The notes under the pieces: model-generated
Database searches by the model: none
Seen by the model: the letters and a program-made list of their open reading frames with translations, nothing else
Told to the model about the DNA's origin: nothing
In this document: positions 57,429 to 64,000 of the stretch, piece after piece
Layout: each line of letters opens with the position of its first letter
How positions within the stretch are numbered: the first letter of the stretch is position 1
Program-made: the position numbers and the translations under genes
Assembly (NCBI RefSeq): GCF_002234675.1
Contig: NC_019865.2
Location: 31,461,945-31,525,944, forward strand
Reading direction: 5' to 3'
Source of the DNA: Oryzias latipes
Lineage: Eukaryota; Chordata; Actinopteri; Beloniformes; Adrianichthyidae
Length of the DNA: 64,000 nucleotides

Positions 57429-60051
57429 TTGTGTAGATCTGCTATACCTAAACATCAATCCACTGAGCTTGATGCTGTCATTAGTCGACTCTCTCTCAAT
57501 AAATCTCCTGGTTCAGATGGGCTCACAGGCGACTTTTATAGACACTTTTGGGAAGATATCAGAAATTTACTGTATCAAGTCTTTTTGGAAATCTTTGAAA
57601 CTTACACACTTCCAACCACAATGAAACATGGGATTATAGTTTCTATCCCAAAACCTGACAAGGATCCTAGACTTATAGACAACAGAAGACCTATCACCTT
57701 AAGAAATTCAGACTACAAATTATTAACATACATTTTCGCTTCTCGTCTCCAGACGGGACTTTCAGAACTTATTGCGGAAACACAATCTGGTTTTCTGAAG
57801 GGCCGTTCAATTCATAATAATATAAGACTGGTTATGGACATCATTGAATACCGACACCTTGTAAAAGATAATGGTTTTATTCTCTTTCTGGATTTTTACA
57901 AGGCCTTTGATTCAGTGGAGCATCCGTTTATAATGACAGCACTGGAAAATTTTGGTTTTGGAACTAAATTTAGAAACCTGATCTATGGTCTATATCAGAA
58001 TATCAACAGCTGTGTTATCCTTCCTAATGGCACCACCCCAAGTTTCAAAGTCGATGTAGGAATCCCTCAAGGTTGTCCCATCTCTCCATATCTGTTCTTA
58101 TTAGCTACTGAAATGTTGGCCATTTATATTAAGAATTGTAGTGAAATCAAAAAGTTAAATGTCTTGGGCACAGAGATCATTATTAGCCAGTTAGCAGACG
58201 ACACAACACTGTTTTTAAAAGATGAGCATCAAATTAAAGCAGCTATTGAAAAAGTAAAACACTTTTCCAAAGCATCAGGGTTAAACTTAAATTTAAAGAA
58301 ATGTGAACTGTTGGCTATTCATGACACACCTTTAAAAGAAATCAATCATATCCCCATTAAATCAGAAATTAAATACTTGGGCATCTATATCAACAAAGAC
58401 CAAAAAATAAGCCAATCAAGGAATGTGGGTGAAAAACTTGATGAATGTAAGACGAGGTTGAATATGTGGCTCCAAAGAGACATATCGCTGCTGGGTCTGT
58501 CTGACAAAGATGGAGGGTTTGTCTAGATGTATTTATCCATCTTACTCTAATGCCATCCCAAACAAAATGATCAAATCCGTCAACCAAATGACTTTTTACT
58601 TTATTAGGAGAAACAAACCTCATTACATGAAAAAAACTATATGGTCAAAGAATTTAAGGATGGGGGTCTCAAAGTTATTGATTTTGACTGTCTTAACGGA
58701 ACCCTGAAAATAAACTGGTTGAAATCGTGGATCAAACACAACCAATCCTTCTGGTTTTGTGTCCCAAATTATTTATTTAACAAATTAGGCGGGTTAAAGT
58801 TGGTGCTTATTAGTGATTTTGACATTAATAAGCTCCCTATAGCATTATCAGAGTTCCACAAACAAATTCTGCTATACTGGAAAATATTGTATGTGCATAA
58901 TTTCTCACCACACTCAAATATCATTTGGAACAACAGATACATCCTCCACAGAAACAAATCTTTGTTTTTTGCTGAATGGTTTGACAGAGGTGTCTGGTCG
59001 GTGTCTGATCTGATGGATACGGAGGAAAATTTATTAGATTATGAGCAATTTTGTTTAAGACATAACTTTAATCCTCCTATTTTAGAATTATTAAAAGTAC
59101 GTAATTCTCTTCCTCGAGAATTTGTATTTCTAACCAGGAACACAATGACACATGTAAGGACAAAACCACAGTTAGCCACATTGTCAATTGAAGGATGCCC
59201 TCTAATGGACAGAAAATGTAATAACTCATTTATCAGAAATTGGTTCATTGAAAGGTTTTTTCCTGGTCGACAGAACAAAAATAATCTTCTTCCACTTTCG
59301 GCTTCTCCCATCAGGGGTCGCCACAGCGAACGAGTCGCATGGTAAATTTGGCAATGTTTTATGCCGGATGCCCTTCCTGACGCAACCTTCTCAAACCGGG
59401 CTTGGAACCGGCAGAGGTAGAGAAGGGAACAGGGAGCAGCCCGGAGTCGAACCCTGGTTTCACGAACGGAAGGCGCCGCAAACCAGCACGAGCTAAACTG
59501 GCTCTCGACAGAACAAAAATAATACACTGCAGAAATTTGAACAAAATGTTGTTACTAAATTAAGAACCGAATTCATGAAACTTCCTATTCCCCCAAAAGT
59601 TAAAGAAACACACTTCAAAATTATGAATGATATTTATCCTTCCAAAGAACTACTTAGATTACATTTCAACATTGATGACAACAGCTGTTCCTTCTGCCAA
59701 ACTGCTTTTGAAGACATCGACCACATATTTTTCCTGTGTGATGTTGTACAAGTGTTTTGGTTGGATGTTTACAAATGGTTAAGACATAAATTTCCATTCA
59801 TCATGGACTTCTTTTCCAAAGAAGTCATAATCTTTGGCCTGTCAATACACAACAATGTAAATAATGTATGTATCAATACTGTGTTATGCTTAGCCAAGTT
59901 TTTTATACACAAAAATAGGTTACAGAAATGCCACCCCAGCTTTAACTTCTTTAACAATGAGGTCAATTTATACTTAAAATCCATAAAGTTAATCGACTCA
60001 CCTAAAGCCATAACAATTTATGACACCCTGAGTGATATTCCCAATGTCTAA
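57429..60051 (+). pseudogene. Tx1-like ORF2: reverse transcriptase and C-terminal domain
   Basis: The first 365 codons (57429-58526) are open. They contain KSPGSDGLTGDFYRHFW, then PKPDKDPRLIDNRRPITLRN, AETQSGFLKGRSIHNNIRLV, the palm FLDFYKAFDSVEHPF with D155, IPQGCPISPYLF, and LADDTTLFL with D257/D258, followed by a thumb region. The frame shifts near 58510 and again near 58640, then 58641-59345 continues (VKEFKDGGLKVIDFDCLNG). The SINE splits the next part. After it, 59575-60051 holds a zinc-knuckle-like CSFCQTAFEDIDHIFFLC. Active-site residues are present but the shifts prevent a full-length product. Confidence 0.85.
59286..59504 (-). mobile_element. tRNA-derived SINE, 219 bp, 19-bp target duplication
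   Basis: Flanked by TCGACAGAACAAAAATAAT at 59267-59285 and 59505-59523. Read on minus, it begins with a tRNA-like head containing tagctcgtgctgg (box A-like) and GGTTCGACTCC (box B), followed by the body phrase gcgtcaggaagggcatccgg, common in fish SINEs. The perfect long duplication marks LINE-mediated insertion into the Tx1-like LINE. Confidence 0.93.
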
Positions 60052-60339
60052 GACAGTTTATTTATATTTTGTATTCCCCTGCATTTTGTAACACTATCCA
60101 ACTCTGAAATTGTTGTTTTCTTATGTTATACTTTTCCCTGATTTCTCTATGATTATGAATATAAATAGGTTTATGTTTGCATACTGATAAGAATTTTTCC
60201 TTTTTCTTTTTGCTTTCTTTCAAATTGTAGTATTCTCTTTTGTATTCGCCATATTTTGTAAGTTTTATGTAAATGTTCTGGTATTGTTTTGTATTGTGTT
60301 CAATAAAAAAAAAAAATCAATCCATCAATTAATCAATCG

Positions 60340-60505
60340 ATCAGTCCATCAATGAAATTTCTGATTGGTAGCTGGCTGTGTTTGTCTGCATACTCCGTTT
60401 CCTATTGGCTGAAGGCCCCCAGAGGGGCGTGTCCTCTGCTGTGGCACTCCCTCCCCGGGGCGGGACTTCAGGCCAACAGGAAAACTGAAGAAAACGCGAG
60501 TAAGT
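60340..60505 (+). promoter_or_regulatory. putative rhoa promoter and untranslated first exon
   Basis: Inverted CCAAT motifs (ATTGG) occur near 60364 and 60404, and GC/GT boxes (ggggcgtgtcc, ggggcggg) between about 60424 and 60465. A good splice donor, GTAAGT, starts at 60500. The RHOA first coding exon begins just before its ATG after an acceptor, so an upstream 5' UTR exon is required, and this is the best candidate I see. Transcript data would settle it. Confidence 0.45.
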
Positions 60506-63572
<3,067 letters not shown>

Positions 63573-63701
63573 TGAATGCATATGGTTAGGAAGGACCAAA
63601 ATCCTGCACGAGTCCAGGAGTCTGGACAAACATTTAACATGCTGCAGAAAGAGAGATTTGAGCTTTTTCACTCTTTCAGCTCTAAACATATTAGAACCAT
63701 T

Positions 63702-64000
63702 GACTGCATATGAGAACAGGACGGAGTGAGTGTGATGTCATCCATAGAAAAAGGTTTCCTTCCACTTCCAATCCAATGAAGTCAATTTGCCTTTTTTTTT
63801 TCTGGATATGGACGCCGCTATGTTGGAACCGTTTCAGCGCAGTAAGCTGCGATTGGTCCGAGTCAACATTTCTATCGCAACCACTCTCACCAATCAGGAG
63901 TGAGCTCATTAGAAGGCCACACCCCTTTAACTCTACACCAAGCTACATGGAATCTGTCAATCAAACGTTTGGAACGTTTGACATGAAACCACATACTTCT
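63702..64000. repeat. fold-back inverted-repeat element, copy C, left arm only
   Basis: Starts GACTGCATATGAGAACAGGA and shares caatcaggagtgagct and atctgtcaatcaa with copy A. The right arm is beyond the window. It lies in rhoa intron 2 by numbering that includes the inferred 5' UTR exon. Confidence 0.65.

Larger units (their letters stand above)
57400..60315 (+). mobile_element. Tx1-like L1 LINE, 5' truncated, carrying a SINE
   Basis: ORF2 without its endonuclease starts near 57400 and runs to a stop near 60051. A 3' UTR follows, ending in AATAAA and an A-run at about 60302-60315, then atcaatcc repeats. The SINE at 59286-59504 interrupts the region after the reverse transcriptase. It ends about 30 bp upstream of the putative rhoa promoter. 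Confidence 0.88.

Noticed and set aside
59420..59504. Second tRNA-like head with GGTTCGACTCC
   Set aside because: Part of the SINE with 19-bp duplication; no intact cloverleaf seen.

Overview
This window is teleost fish DNA, most likely from a percomorph. The coding exons encode clear vertebrate proteins with canonical GT/AG introns. The rest is dense with fish-type transposons: Tx1-like L1, L2/Maui, Rex1/Babar and a LINE with an RNase H domain, tRNA-derived SINEs, and hAT, PIF/Harbinger and piggyBac-like DNA elements. All calls come from reading and translating the sequence by eye; no database search was run.

Three host genes are visible. plod1 (+, 19413-42948) is complete: I could place 19 coding exons with matching phases, giving 728 codons plus stop for a collagen lysyl hydroxylase of the ER. 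tpx2 (-, 44340-55839) is complete: 16 coding exons with matching phases give 697 codons plus stop for the Aurora-A-activating spindle assembly factor. It is convergent with plod1, and the two poly(A) signals are about 570 bp apart. rhoa (+, from 63318) shows only its first coding exon (52 codons); the rest lies beyond the window. Its untranslated first exon and promoter probably lie near 60340-60500.

Layout. 1-19100 is repeat-rich and has no recognisable host gene. It holds an L2-like endonuclease fragment (-), a Tx1-like LINE (-) split by a 6.4 kb DNA transposon with long inverted repeats and an intron-containing integrase-type transposase, an RNase H-bearing LINE (+), and about 3 kb of unidentified sequence. 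19100-43600 is plod1, whose introns contain two complete hAT elements with perfect 8-bp target duplications, a fold-back family, a 28-bp minisatellite, a Rex1/Babar fragment, a SINE and a long (CA)n beside a splice donor. 44100-56250 is tpx2, whose 5.3 kb third intron contains a hAT-like element that itself received two further DNA transposons, plus an L2 fragment. 56250-60310 holds LINE tails and a Tx1-like LINE with a long readable reverse transcriptase, itself carrying a SINE with a 19-bp target duplication. 60310-64000 is the 5' part of rhoa.

The most notable non-host object is the element at 4476-10874. It has 6-bp duplications, roughly 0.5 kb inverted repeats with internal tandem repeats, and a spliced DDE-integrase-like gene, and it sits inside a LINE while carrying another transposon. 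Its organisation fits what I recall of the eukaryotic IS3-like (IS3EU) group, but that assignment is tentative.
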